Source: Terriglobales bacterium (GTDB lineage: Bacteria > Acidobacteriota > Terriglobia > Terriglobales > Acidobacteriaceae). Taken from it: a DNA stretch of 64,000 nucleotides. Location of the stretch: assembly GCA_035561515.1 (NCBI GenBank), contig DATMXP010000053.1, positions 1 through 64,000 on the forward strand, read 5' to 3'. A program made the position numbers and the translations under genes. The notes under the pieces are model-generated. The model was not told where the DNA came from and searched no databases. It saw only the letters and a list, made by a program, of their open reading frames with translations. This document shows positions 34,375 through 43,953 of the stretch, one piece after another. Each line of letters begins with the position of its first letter. Position 1 is the stretch's first letter.

Positions 34375-35559
34375 ATGAAACGGGTGTTTACGCGGAATCA
34401 GTCTCGCGCGTTGGCTTATGCCGTCCTCCTTCTTCTGGCAATGCCGTTGGCGGCGGGTACCACAAGGATCTGGGTGCTTAACAACGGCAGTGAGGGAAAA
34501 GACAGCATTCACGTCATTGATACTGCTACGAACAAAGTTGTTCAAACGATAGACGGAATCGGAAAGCCGCACGGAGTTACGTTTTCTCCTGATGGAAAGC
34601 TTGCTTACGTAACCAGCGAAGTGGACGACGAGAACCTGTACGTAATCGACACCCAGACGGGAAAAATTCTCAGGAAGTCTGCGTTGAGCGGCCGTCGCGC
34701 AAACGTGCCGACCATTACCAAAGACGGAAAGCGACTGCTCGTTTGCATCGGTGCCGCAAGAGACGAGCGAGGGCTTGTTAATCCTACCTTGGGGGGCGGC
34801 GGCCTGGACGTGGTTGATACCAGTTCACTGAAAGTCCTCAAGACTCTGAGTGGGTTCACGGAAGGGCACGATTGCTACACGACGGAAGACGGCAAATATT
34901 TCGTTTCCGGCTCGGGGCAGACTTTAGTGGTGACCGATGCCAAGACGTTTGAGCCGCTGTGGACACTTCCATTCAAGGGCCGCGTCGCTACCGTTGGAAT
35001 CGGAGTTGCCCCTGATGGTTCTACGGACCGCCTATACGTCGTCGAGATCTTCAATCCGGTTCGAGAATTTGCGGTTGTGGATTTCGCGGCGAAGAAGGAA
35101 GTATCTCGAGTCCAGCTTCCCGAACAACCAAGCGGGTTTAAGCTTGGGCCACCCCTGACCCGCAGGAATCGCATTCCGACACATGGCGCGGCAGTTTCTC
35201 CTAACGGAAAGATGTTTGCTGTGGTCAGTAGGGGATCGAACGCTGTCTTCTTTTACACCTTGCCAGACTTGAAATTCGTTGGGTACGTACCAGCACCCAC
35301 GATCGAAAGCGCAACGCCTCCTGCCAATGGCAGCGATCCGGGTTGGGTCACCTGGACTCCCGACAGTAAGACGGTTTATGTCCCCTGCGCGGCTGCTGGA
35401 GTTGTGCAGGCCATCGACGTCAAGAGCCTAAAAGAAGTGGCTCGAATCCCAGTCGGCAAACAGCCCGACCATGTTTGGACATTGGCGTTGCCGGCAGAGC
35501 TCTCCAGCGGTAAGCCAGTGAAGACGAGTATGAAAGGCAAGTCCGAAGCAAAGAGGTAG
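34375..35559 (+). CDS. Secreted YVTN-type beta-propeller (paralogue 2)
   Basis: 394 residues from ATG 34375, which has GTGGGG nine bases upstream and begins a signal peptide (ALAYAVLLLLAMPLAAGTT). Blades: TRIWVLNNGSEGKDSIHVID, TNKVVQTIDGIGKPHGVTFS, WTPDSKTVYVPCAAAGVVQA, IPVGKQPDHVWTLALPAEL. A paralogue of the 31.5-kb protein. It is the first gene behind operator site 3 and is followed by the TonB receptor after 77 bases. Confidence 0.87.
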   Translation: MKRVFTRNQSRALAYAVLLLLAMPLAAGTTRIWVLNNGSEGKDSIHVIDTATNKVVQTIDGIGKPHGVTFSPDGKLAYVTSEVDDENLYVIDTQTGKILRKSALSGRRANVPTITKDGKRLLVCIGAARDERGLVNPTLGGGGLDVVDTSSLKVLKTLSGFTEGHDCYTTEDGKYFVSGSGQTLVVTDAKTFEPLWTLPFKGRVATVGIGVAPDGSTDRLYVVEIFNPVREFAVVDFAAKKEVSRVQLPEQPSGFKLGPPLTRRNRIPTHGAAVSPNGKMFAVVSRGSNAVFFYTLPDLKFVGYVPAPTIESATPPANGSDPGWVTWTPDSKTVYVPCAAAGVVQAIDVKSLKEVARIPVGKQPDHVWTLALPAELSSGKPVKTSMKGKSEAKR

Positions 35560-35636
35560 CTCAAGCGAGCGAATGTTTCCCTTGCTGTAGCAGTGACACT
35601 TTCTTGACAGAGATTAACAAAGAGCGGAGTTCGTCC

Positions 35637-38600
35637 ATGAAGACACGCAACCTCTTTCTCGTTGGAATGCTGATGATCATGTTTTCTGCGCTCGCGTCCG
35701 CACAGGTGAGCACTGGCACCATTTCAGGTACCGTGACCGACAGTACCGGCGCGGCCTTGCCCGGCGTCAGCGTTGTTGTTCTTAACGAGGAAACCGGCAT
35801 CTCTCGTACTCTCCTAACTGATAGTACGGGGCGCTATTCTGCTCCTTCGCTTGGCCTCGGCAGCTATCGGGTTACGGCAAAACATCAGGGGCTGCGTGGA
35901 GTCACCCGGAGCGGCATCGTGCTGACGGTCGGACGAGAGGCCGTGGTTGACGTGTCCCTTGGGGTGGGGTCAGTTGAGCAAAACGTCGAAGTAATGGGCG
36001 AAGCTCCACTCGTGGAATCGACGACCGCAAGCTTGGGGTCGCTCGTTGATGCTCGCACGATGCGGTCGCTGCCCTTGAACGGACGGAGCTGGGACCAACT
36101 CGGGCTGCTTCAGCCAGGGGTCGTCTCCACGTCTCCGGGCGAGCTCACAGCCGCGCAGTCCTTTGGTACGGGGAAACGCTTTTCCGTGCAAGGACAACGT
36201 AGTACCTCGAACGCGTTCCTGCTGGACGGGACCGACATCAACGACCAGGGTAATGGCACGCCCGGCGGCGCTGCCGGAACGAACTTGGGGGTTGAAACAA
36301 TCCAAGAGTTCAAGATCCTGAGCAGTTCGTTCAAGGCGGAGTATGGCCGCGCAAGTGGTTCCGTAACCACAGCGGTAACCCGCTCTGGAACCAACGACCT
36401 TCATGGCACCGCTTTCGGATACATTCGCAACAGCGCCTTCGACGCACGCAACTATTTCGATCCCGAAACCGGTCCGCCACCGTTTCGTCGAGGTCAATTT
36501 GGTGGAGTGATCGGAGGGCCTATTGTCAAAAACAAAACCTTCTTCTTTGGTGGATATGAAGGGCTGCGGCAGGGTCTCTCGCGAACGCAGGTTGCGATCG
36601 TTCCCACCGCGGCGGCCAAGCAGGGAATTCTGCCCAGTGGAAACGTGACGGTGAACCCCGTGATGCAGCCCTATCTCGACTTGTATCCGTTGCCGAACGG
36701 AAGAGATTTCGGTGATGGATTTGGCGAGTATCGGACCAATCCTACAGTCACTACTAACCAGGATAATTTCATGGTTCGGCTTGATCACCAGCTGACCTCG
36801 GGCACCAGCTTGTTTGGTCGCTATACCTACGATAAGGACAACACCAATGAACCCGGTGAACTCCCGCATCGTGCTCTGGCACAGGTAGGCCGCAGGCACT
36901 ATGGCACGTTACAAGCGACGAGCATCCTGAGCAGCAAAGCCGTAAACAATTTCCGTTTCGCTTTCAATCGGTCATACAGCCTGTGGGATCCGGCTTTGAT
37001 CGGTGTGCCTGATTCCCTGTCCTTCGTCCCTGGTCAGAAGCTGGGCGGCTTGATTATCGGTGGTGCTTCGGCTTCTGCAGCCATTACGTTCCTTGGCTCA
37101 CCCAGCCAGGGCACAGCAGAGAGAATCTGGGCCTACAACGTTTTCCAGTGGAGTGACGACTTCACTTACATCGCTGGGAAGCATACGTTGAAGACAGGGT
37201 TCAATTTCGAGCGCGTCCAAGATAATCTGGCCCTCGGGAACTTTGTGCGAGGCGGTTATCAGTTCACGTCGTTCGCCAACATGCTGCAGGGAATCTCAAA
37301 CCGGTTAACGGTTTCGGCTCCGTTGGGCGCCCTCCCGACCTGGAACTGGCGGCAGAACATCGTCGCCTTGTATGGTCAAGATGATTTCGCGGTCAATTCT
37401 CGCTTGACGTTGAATCTTGGCTTGCGGTGGGAAATCTCAACCGATCCGATCGATGGGAGAGGACAGACATCGACTCTTCCTTCTCTCACTGCTCCTGCAA
37501 TGGTAGTTACGGACAGGCTGTTCAGTACCGGGAAGAAGAACCTGGAACCGCGCGTTGGTCTGGCGTGGAGCGTTAACGAGAGTGGGTCGACGGTTGTACG
37601 AGCCGCCTATGGCATGTACCACAATCTCATCCTGCCATGGGTCTACTCGCTGAACCTTTCTCTCCCTCCGTTCTATGGCAGATTCATCACCAACAACCCG
37701 CCGTTTCCGGACGCCTCAGGCAGTCTGACAGCAGGAGCCTCCGCGACCACGCTGTTTGGGCCACAGGACACCCCGACCACTCATCAGTACAACCTGTCCA
37801 TCCAACAGCAGCTCACTAAGGACACGGTCCTTCAGGTTGCGTACATCGGAAACCGTGGCTACCACCTTCAGACTAGCCGCGAAGCGAACACTCCGAACCC
37901 AACATTTGTGAACGGAGAAGTGTTCTACCCGTCCGCTACTCCCAAGATAAATCCCAATTTCTCGTCAATCCTTCACCTGCAAATGAACGGTACGTCGAGT
38001 TACAACGCCGGTCAGATTACTTTGCGTAAGCAGACATCCAGTGGATTGACAGGCCAGATCTTCTACACCTACTCGAAATCGCTCGATATCAACTCCACCA
38101 TCAGCGGTGCCGACAGTCGTCGCTCTCCGCAGTTGGTGCAGAATCCATACGACATCCGAGCAGATTGGGGCCGCTCGGACTTCGACCAGACGCACGCGCT
38201 GGGGTTCAACTTCAGCTATCCTTTGCCGTGGAAAGTTAACTCTACCGGCCTGGGTGCGTTGGTTAACGGATGGAGCATCGATGGAATCGCTCAGATTACG
38301 TCGGGTCAGCCGTTTACGGTTCGCCTCACCAGCGCTGTTTCTCGTGACGGAGCTCAGTTCCTCTCCGAGCGTCCGAACCTGAACGCGGGAGCCAGCAACA
38401 ATCCCACGAGTGGCACATCGTCGTGTCTGACAAACCCCGATGGGAGTCCAGTCCAACTGGGTACTCCACAGAACTGGTTTGATCCGTGCGCATTTTCTCG
38501 TCCGGCTGCCGGAACCTACGGAAAGCTAGGTCGGAACACCGTCATTGGTCCGGGGCTAACCAATCTCGATCTTGCGTTGGGAAAGACGTTTGATTTGGGT

Positions 38601-38780
38601 GAGCGGGCGGAAGTGACATTCAAAGCGGAAATGTTCAACGTGTTCAACCACGCTAATTTCGGCCTCCCCAACACGGTCGGCTTGGCAGGTAATGGAACAC
38701 CCAGCCCATCGGCTGGCGTAATCACGTACACGACGACCAGTGCCCGACAGCTTCAGTTTGGCCTGCGTATAGGCTTCTAG
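35637..38780 (+). CDS. TonB-dependent receptor, Oar-like
   Basis: 1047 residues from ATG 35637 (GAGCGGAG upstream). Signal peptide to about residue 23, then a carboxypeptidase-regulatory domain (TGTISGTVTDSTGAALPGVS), a plug domain (LPLNGRSWDQLGLLQPGVVS, SVQGQRSTSNAFLLDGTDIN) and a large outer-membrane barrel with repeated KNKTFFFGGYEGLRQ-type and TLNLGLRWE-type strands. The C-terminus ends in RQLQFGLRIGF, the aromatic end used for barrel assembly. Such receptors import substrates at the expense of proton-motive force via TonB. Within an IclR/pca regulon the natural cargo would be the growth substrate rather than iron. Confidence 0.93.
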   Translation: MKTRNLFLVGMLMIMFSALASAQVSTGTISGTVTDSTGAALPGVSVVVLNEETGISRTLLTDSTGRYSAPSLGLGSYRVTAKHQGLRGVTRSGIVLTVGREAVVDVSLGVGSVEQNVEVMGEAPLVESTTASLGSLVDARTMRSLPLNGRSWDQLGLLQPGVVSTSPGELTAAQSFGTGKRFSVQGQRSTSNAFLLDGTDINDQGNGTPGGAAGTNLGVETIQEFKILSSSFKAEYGRASGSVTTAVTRSGTNDLHGTAFGYIRNSAFDARNYFDPETGPPPFRRGQFGGVIGGPIVKNKTFFFGGYEGLRQGLSRTQVAIVPTAAAKQGILPSGNVTVNPVMQPYLDLYPLPNGRDFGDGFGEYRTNPTVTTNQDNFMVRLDHQLTSGTSLFGRYTYDKDNTNEPGELPHRALAQVGRRHYGTLQATSILSSKAVNNFRFAFNRSYSLWDPALIGVPDSLSFVPGQKLGGLIIGGASASAAITFLGSPSQGTAERIWAYNVFQWSDDFTYIAGKHTLKTGFNFERVQDNLALGNFVRGGYQFTSFANMLQGISNRLTVSAPLGALPTWNWRQNIVALYGQDDFAVNSRLTLNLGLRWEISTDPIDGRGQTSTLPSLTAPAMVVTDRLFSTGKKNLEPRVGLAWSVNESGSTVVRAAYGMYHNLILPWVYSLNLSLPPFYGRFITNNPPFPDASGSLTAGASATTLFGPQDTPTTHQYNLSIQQQLTKDTVLQVAYIGNRGYHLQTSREANTPNPTFVNGEVFYPSATPKINPNFSSILHLQMNGTSSYNAGQITLRKQTSSGLTGQIFYTYSKSLDINSTISGADSRRSPQLVQNPYDIRADWGRSDFDQTHALGFNFSYPLPWKVNSTGLGALVNGWSIDGIAQITSGQPFTVRLTSAVSRDGAQFLSERPNLNAGASNNPTSGTSSCLTNPDGSPVQLGTPQNWFDPCAFSRPAAGTYGKLGRNTVIGPGLTNLDLALGKTFDLGERAEVTFKAEMFNVFNHANFGLPNTVGLAGNGTPSPSAGVITYTTTSARQLQFGLRIGF

Positions 38781-38856
38781 AGATTTGTTACCTAAGGAGC
38801 GGCCGCGCGCAGCAAACCTCGGTCGCTCCAATAACCTAATAATAAAGACGACGGGC

Positions 38857-39783
38857 ATGCAGAAACTTCCACTGGCAACTCTGGCAATCGTATTGGGGCT
38901 TATTCCGTTTATTTCGACCAAAGCGCAGGGCCCTTCGACCCCATCCGGGCAGCCGGCCGCTCCCAAAGGCAATTCGGGAGAGGGCGAGCAAGTGTATGGC
39001 GCAAGATGCAGTGCATGTCACCAGAAGAACGGCAAAGGAATATCGAGTGCATTTCCTCCTCTTGCTGGCCACGTACCAGAAGCTTTCGCGAAGCCAGAAG
39101 GGCGTGACTATCTGCTTCGAATGGCCTTGTATGGAGTGGAAGGGCCAATCGTTGTGCAGGGAGAAGCGTTTGACGGCGGAATGCCAGGGTGGGCTCTCCT
39201 CGATGACAAGCAGCTCGCAGCAGTTCTGAATTACATATTCACGGCGTGGGGCAATGACCAGCTGCTTCCGGCTGATTTTCACCCAGTTCAGCCCTCAGAG
39301 ATAGCCGCAGCGCGTGCGAAGAAGATGAGCTCGTCTGAGGTTTTTGCACTGCGCAAGAAGATCATGGCGGCAACGCCGGGGCCGCATACCACGGATGCTA
39401 CTACCGTATCCGTGCATCCGTCATTCACTTCGGAGCAGGTCGAACGCGGTAAAGAAGCCTACGCAACCTACTGCGCAGACTGCCATGGTGAAGCGCTCAA
39501 CGATGGCGAATATTGTCCGCCACTCACCGGCCCGTTCTTTCGGCTGCATTGGGAGAACGGCAGTGTGGCTGCATTTCATGGCAAGCTCAAGGCAACAATG
39601 CCCGTGGAGAATCCTGGCAGTCTCTCTGATCAGCAGTATGTGGACTTGACTGCGTTTGTCCTGAGCGAAAACGGATATCCGACCGGCGCAAGAGAGCTGC
39701 CGACGGATCCTAAGCAGATGTTGAAGATGAGTCTGAAGAAGGATGGCCTAGGGAACGGAGTTTCGCTCCAAGGCGTCCGCTAG
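38857..39783 (+). CDS. Di-haem cytochrome c
   Basis: 308 residues from ATG 38857. Signal peptide (PLATLAIVLGLIPFISTKAQ). Two haem sites: CSACHQKNGKG (residues 51-55) and CADCHGEAL in the second half. Candidate axial Met residues lie in GGMPGWALLDDKQLAAVLNY and in ATMPVENPGSLSDQQYVDLT. The two-domain plan resembles electron-acceptor cytochromes of periplasmic dehydrogenases. It directly precedes the Tat-exported FAD dehydrogenase gene (41 bases), which makes it the likely electron acceptor. Confidence 0.9.
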   Translation: MQKLPLATLAIVLGLIPFISTKAQGPSTPSGQPAAPKGNSGEGEQVYGARCSACHQKNGKGISSAFPPLAGHVPEAFAKPEGRDYLLRMALYGVEGPIVVQGEAFDGGMPGWALLDDKQLAAVLNYIFTAWGNDQLLPADFHPVQPSEIAAARAKKMSSSEVFALRKKIMAATPGPHTTDATTVSVHPSFTSEQVERGKEAYATYCADCHGEALNDGEYCPPLTGPFFRLHWENGSVAAFHGKLKATMPVENPGSLSDQQYVDLTAFVLSENGYPTGARELPTDPKQMLKMSLKKDGLGNGVSLQGVR

Positions 39784-39824
39784 GGTAAAGCTGTCGGGCG
39801 TGGACTGCGAACGGAGAAATATAG

Positions 39825-41534
39825 ATGAGTAAACCCAAGCAGCCGACACGGCGATCGTTCCTCAAGGGCACTGCAGTCACAACCGCGGCAGTAGCCACCG
39901 GTGCGGCATTCGCGAATACTTCAGCAGAAGCCGCCGGCATTCCCCGAAAATGGAACATGGTTGCTGACGTCGTCGTCATCGGCTCCGGTATCGCGGGCAC
40001 ATGCGCAGCGATCGAAGCCGCCACCGCCGGAGCAAAGGTGGTGGTCTTGGAGAAAGATGCTGTTCCGGCGGGCTGCGGAAAATTGTCCGGAGGCCACATG
40101 ACTGTGGCTGCCACGCATGTGCAGAAGCGGAATGGCATCGAAGACAAGCCAGAATGGCTGTACGAAGACATGATGGCAGACAGCGAATGGACCGCTGTCC
40201 CGGAACTCATTCGTAAGTATTCCGAAGGGGGAGCGGAACATATTCTCTGGCTGGAACAGAAGGGAATCAGGTTCGCCGACCAATTCCAGTCCACATCGAA
40301 TGCGGATCGTATCGGCAATGGCAAGTCCAGAGGTCATAAAATCGCGGCATCTCCGGACTATCCAGGCGGCCCGCACACCGGCGGTCTCGGAATGATGTTG
40401 ATGCTGCTCAGAGCCGCGGAACAGCGTGGCGTTTCGATCTTGTTGAAGCACAAGATGACTCGCTTGTTGAGATCGGAGGGGAGCGGTCCCGTTATCGGTG
40501 TTGCTGCTGAGAGTGAAGGTAAACCGCTCGCGATCAGAGCGAAACGAGCGGTTGTGGTCACCACGGGCGGCTGGTCGGGAAACCTGCGAATGGGATTAGC
40601 CGAGGATCCACGTCTCACTGACGATATCTATCCCGACTGTTGGCCTTATCGGCTTTGCCTCGGCGAAGGACATATTGCAGCGTCCGATGTGGGCGCCGAG
40701 TTGAGCAACATGGCATTCGGCCCATATCTGGTCCCGCGCTGGGGCTCGCGTGTGTACCAAATATGGGAGCCCCAGAATTTCGACACAGTTCCCAGTATCC
40801 ACACCGGCCTGAAGATCCCGGATTTTCAGAAGGTCGTCTTAGTCAAGAGCGATGGGAATCGCTACCTGAACGAGATGCTGGGCAAGGAAGAAAATCCCTC
40901 TCCGAAGAATCCAAAGTTCAGCATCAAGTTACATAGCGTTCCTGAACATCCATTTTTCCAATCTTATCTAAATCTGAAAGAGCGGCCACGGAACGTGTGG
41001 GCCGTGACTGATGGCGACGGTGCTGCTGCACTCGGCTGGACCCGCCACCTTGATGAGATTAGTAATCCAGACCCAAAGTCGGGCATCGCTTTATACCCGG
41101 GCATGGTCGCCACGGCTGGGACACTGCGCGAACTCGCCTCGATCATGATGGTCGATGCATCCGGACTGGACGCTACAGTGTCTCGGTACAACGGGTTTGT
41201 TGATAGTGGGAAAGACACCGATTTTGGCAGGCCGGTGCTGTCGAGCAAGATAGTTCGAGGGCCCTTCTACGCAGCAAAGTTGGCGATTCTCAAACACACT
41301 TGCCGGAACGGTATTCGTGTGAATACGCGTGGGCAAGTACTCGATCGCGCGGGACTGCATGACGAGGGCAAAGTGGGCTCGATCGATGACGAAAGAGTTA
41401 TTCCTCGCCTGTATGCGGCTGGTGAATGCGCACACTACCTAGGCCGTTACCGCGGGCACGGAACTCTCGGTATCTACTCGTTTTATGGGCGGATGGCAGG
41501 CATCCATGCGGCCGCGGAGAAGTCCTCGGCGTAA
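39825..41534 (+). CDS. Tat-exported FAD-dependent dehydrogenase (FAD_binding_2 family)
   Basis: 569 residues. A twin-arginine signal (TRRSFLKG, residues 8-15) predicts export folded with its cofactor. The Rossmann ADP-binding loop is VVVIGSGIAGTCAAIEAATA with VVLEKD at the end of strand 2. The C-terminal FAD segment is LYAAGECAHYLGRYRGHG followed by LGIYSFYGRMAG. Family relatives include flavocytochrome fumarate reductase, 3-ketosteroid 1-dehydrogenase, urocanate reductase and tricarballylate dehydrogenase TcuA: they add or remove hydrogen next to a carbonyl or carboxyl. With cytochrome c and membrane-protein genes around it, a periplasmic desaturase acting on a cyclic acid or ketone is inferred. 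Confidence 0.88.
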   Translation: MSKPKQPTRRSFLKGTAVTTAAVATGAAFANTSAEAAGIPRKWNMVADVVVIGSGIAGTCAAIEAATAGAKVVVLEKDAVPAGCGKLSGGHMTVAATHVQKRNGIEDKPEWLYEDMMADSEWTAVPELIRKYSEGGAEHILWLEQKGIRFADQFQSTSNADRIGNGKSRGHKIAASPDYPGGPHTGGLGMMLMLLRAAEQRGVSILLKHKMTRLLRSEGSGPVIGVAAESEGKPLAIRAKRAVVVTTGGWSGNLRMGLAEDPRLTDDIYPDCWPYRLCLGEGHIAASDVGAELSNMAFGPYLVPRWGSRVYQIWEPQNFDTVPSIHTGLKIPDFQKVVLVKSDGNRYLNEMLGKEENPSPKNPKFSIKLHSVPEHPFFQSYLNLKERPRNVWAVTDGDGAAALGWTRHLDEISNPDPKSGIALYPGMVATAGTLRELASIMMVDASGLDATVSRYNGFVDSGKDTDFGRPVLSSKIVRGPFYAAKLAILKHTCRNGIRVNTRGQVLDRAGLHDEGKVGSIDDERVIPRLYAAGECAHYLGRYRGHGTLGIYSFYGRMAGIHAAAEKSSA

Positions 41535-41548
41535 TGGCGTGACATGCC

Positions 41549-42055
41549 GTGGCTAAAGTGGCCACTTGCGGTCTCAGATTGTTGATGATGATCACACTTT
41601 TATTGATTGTTCATGGATTATTGGCAGTGGCACTTCTTGGGGCGATTACTCATCAGGCGCTAGCGGTCTGTGTCCCGTCCCGAGCAGGTCAGAATTCGTT
41701 TGTCGCTAGCCTTCGACGTGTGCGTCCTGCCGGGTATACCAGCGCCATCATCGTTCTCTACCTCTTAACTGTCGTCATGGGACTAATCATTTACCCCAAC
41801 TACCGCATCGGTTCACATGACCTAATCGTAGCCTTGCGCCGGGGACAGTTGATGGTCGGTATTTTCGATATCAAGGAACAATTCGTCGCGATCGGTCTCG
41901 GAATCTTACCGGGCTACTGGTATTACTGGCGCAAAGTAGCTCCGTCGGAAGCAGTCGTTCCACGACGAGCACTAACACTTGTGCTCACCGTGATCGTCTG
42001 GTGGGCGTTCCTAGTAGGACACGTCGTGAATAATCTGGCTGGGGTCGGCGTATGA
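41549..42055 (+). CDS. Four-helix membrane protein with intramembrane histidines
   Basis: 168 residues from GTG 41549 (ATG 41585 is an alternative). Four hydrophobic helices: about 11-34 with His in LIVHGLLAVALLGAITHQAL, 63-81, 106-126, and 139-162 ending in FLVGHVVNNLAG. Paired His residues in helices 1 and 4 could bind haem b, as in membrane anchors of quinone-reactive dehydrogenases. I do not recognise the family. It starts 14 bases after the FAD dehydrogenase gene and overlaps the next gene, so it is probably a membrane partner of the enzyme. Confidence 0.75.
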   Translation: MAKVATCGLRLLMMITLLLIVHGLLAVALLGAITHQALAVCVPSRAGQNSFVASLRRVRPAGYTSAIIVLYLLTVVMGLIIYPNYRIGSHDLIVALRRGQLMVGIFDIKEQFVAIGLGILPGYWYYWRKVAPSEAVVPRRALTLVLTVIVWWAFLVGHVVNNLAGVGV

Positions 42056-42378
42056 GCCCACGCCTTCTCCCGATCTTCACGGTTTCCTTCGCCGTCGTAT
42101 ATTCGCTCGTCTTCTTCCTGCGTATGCGATATCTCGTGTATTACCCGAAGTCACACGTTTGGCGACTTGCACTCGACCCCAATCAACCTCAGCCCGGCAT
42201 GTATTACTACGGCTGGATTGTGATGGGCACACTGGGGGCGTTGCTCGTGTGTCTGCTTTGCACGCCATTCATCGACCGAGTGAAGTGGTCAGTGTCATCC
42301 GCTTGGGTGTGGATCATCCCGCTCATAGCGGTTCCATTTCTAGCTGTCGTTTATGGGTATCGTTTCAATCTTTGGTGA
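42052..42378 (+). CDS. Three-helix membrane protein
   Basis: 108 residues with three hydrophobic segments (about 6-24, 51-72, 82-102). The region YYPKSHVWRLALDPNQPQPG sits between helices 1 and 2. Its ATG overlaps the stop of the preceding membrane-protein gene (ATGA at 42052). Family not recognised; a two-subunit membrane complex with its neighbour is likely. Confidence 0.75.
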   Translation: MSPRLLPIFTVSFAVVYSLVFFLRMRYLVYYPKSHVWRLALDPNQPQPGMYYYGWIVMGTLGALLVCLLCTPFIDRVKWSVSSAWVWIIPLIAVPFLAVVYGYRFNLW

Positions 42379-42437
42379 CTATGTATTGATTCGGGAGAAA
42401 GTTGCACTTGCGAGCAGGGCTTTAGGTTAAGACGGCA

Positions 42438-43421
42438 ATGGTGAGACGGCACGTATCCGGAATCGTGGTCATCCTGGTGGCGCTGTCTTGCCTCGCTCAG
42501 GAAAAGAAGCAAGGGCGTATCGATAGGCACGATCCTGCCTTGGACCGGATCGTTACGAGAGATGCGACGTTCAAGGTGACCGAAGCTCCACCACGCATCG
42601 AGGGCCCGGTTTGGATTGAGGATGGGGGATATTTGTTATTCAGCGATCTGAGCGCCGGAACCATTCTGAAATGGAACCCTGAGGATGAGCGGGTAACAAC
42701 CTTTCTGGAGCAGACTAACGCCAACGGGATCACCCTGGATAGTGATGGAAGGTTGGTTTGGGCTGCCCATGGCGACATGATGGGCCCGCCTTCCGGCCAG
42801 GTAATCCGTTTGGAAAAGGACGGCAGCCGCACGCTGATTGTTGAGGGCTACCTAGGCCGCCCTTTGAATGCCACCAACGACCTCGTCTTCAAATCGAATG
42901 GCACTCTGTACATTACCGATCCGGGGCGCGCTCAAATACGTGAGGACCTACCGACGGTCTATCCAGACCAGCCAAGAGTGCTCATGCTCAAAGGAAGCAA
43001 ACTCAGTTTGCTTGCTCTTCCAAGAGATCTCAATCGGCCGAACGGTCTCGCATTCTCACCCGACGAGAAATACCTGTACATGGCCAGTACGGCGCAGATG
43101 ACGGTGTGGCGCTTTGACGTCATGCCTGACGACACAATCGAAAACGGCAGGATTTTCATTCATATGGATCCGGATAAGAAAGTCACTCACGGTAGCGGAC
43201 ATCCTGATGGCATCAAGGTTGATGAACAAGGAAATGTCTACTGTGCTGGTCCTGGCGGAGTGTGGGTCCTTTCTCCCGAGGGCAAGCATCTGGGCACGAT
43301 TGCAGTCGGGCGGGCTACGAATCTTGCGTTCGGAGGGTCAGACAAGAAACTGCTCTTTATTACAGCGCGCACAGGGCTCTTCCGGCTCCCGGTCGAGATC
43401 GCGGGAATTGGCCCTCCGTAG
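42438..43421 (+). CDS. Secreted SMP-30/gluconolactonase-like lactonase
   Basis: 327 residues with a signal peptide (GIVVILVALSCLAQ). The SMP-30 fold is marked by the Glu metal ligand in RIEGPVWIEDGGYLLFSD, the Asn in LNATNDLVF, RPNGLAFSPDEKYLYMA, and HPDGIKVDEQGNVYCAGPGG, where an Asp ligand is expected. The family hydrolyses sugar and other lactones using a divalent metal. A periplasmic lactonase just after an FAD dehydrogenase suggests the oxidation product is, or is in equilibrium with, a lactone. Confidence 0.88.
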   Translation: MVRRHVSGIVVILVALSCLAQEKKQGRIDRHDPALDRIVTRDATFKVTEAPPRIEGPVWIEDGGYLLFSDLSAGTILKWNPEDERVTTFLEQTNANGITLDSDGRLVWAAHGDMMGPPSGQVIRLEKDGSRTLIVEGYLGRPLNATNDLVFKSNGTLYITDPGRAQIREDLPTVYPDQPRVLMLKGSKLSLLALPRDLNRPNGLAFSPDEKYLYMASTAQMTVWRFDVMPDDTIENGRIFIHMDPDKKVTHGSGHPDGIKVDEQGNVYCAGPGGVWVLSPEGKHLGTIAVGRATNLAFGGSDKKLLFITARTGLFRLPVEIAGIGPP

Positions 43422-43496
43422 ATCTTCGCAATGTGCAACAGAGAGACTTCGCATTAACAAGTGCTGGCATTTCTAGTGATCTGGAGGTACCGAATT

Positions 43497-43931
43497 TTGG
43501 CGGTACAGGGAACCACAAAGTCGAATCGTCGTCGCACTTTCGCGTGCATCCATAGCGCCGCAATTCTCGCACTTGGGCTCTTAGTTTCCGTGTCTCTGAC
43601 CGGCACTGAAACCGAAGTTAAGCCTTCGGCGGCGAGTCTCGGCCAGGCCAAGCGTAGATTTGAGACGACCTGCGCTACTTGTCACTCGGCGAATGGGAGC
43701 CCAACTAAGACGGGGCGAAGTTTGGGAGCACCAGACCTTCGATCTTCGAAGGTACAAAAAAGCCTCCCAGCGAAGCTCCGCAGCCAGATCATCAACGGAT
43801 CCAGCAACATGCCTCCGTTTGGCGCGCTGCTAACGCCATTTGAGATCGATGCACTGGTCAGCTACGTAAAAACGCTAGGCAATACAGCCAAACCAAGTAC
43901 TCCGGACTCATTCCGCAAGGCAAATCAGTGA
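43497..43931 (+). CDS. Cytochrome c with N-terminal anchor
   Basis: About 145 residues. TTG 43497 is preferred as start because GGAGG lies nine bases before it; GTG 43461 would give a longer N-terminus without a ribosome site. A basic head (KSNRRRTF) and hydrophobic helix (IHSAAILALGLLVSVSL) form a signal or anchor. One haem site CATCHSANG (Cys59, Cys62, His63), and a likely axial Met in SSNMPPFGALLTPFEIDALV. It is a class I electron carrier. Confidence 0.85.
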   Translation: MAVQGTTKSNRRRTFACIHSAAILALGLLVSVSLTGTETEVKPSAASLGQAKRRFETTCATCHSANGSPTKTGRSLGAPDLRSSKVQKSLPAKLRSQIINGSSNMPPFGALLTPFEIDALVSYVKTLGNTAKPSTPDSFRKANQ

Positions 43932-43953
43932 GCAACCGATTGGAGGGTAGCTT

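Noticed and set aside
36110..36899. Minus-strand frames inside the first Oar receptor
   Set aside because: Shadow frames of a receptor with clear plug and barrel motifs on the plus strand.
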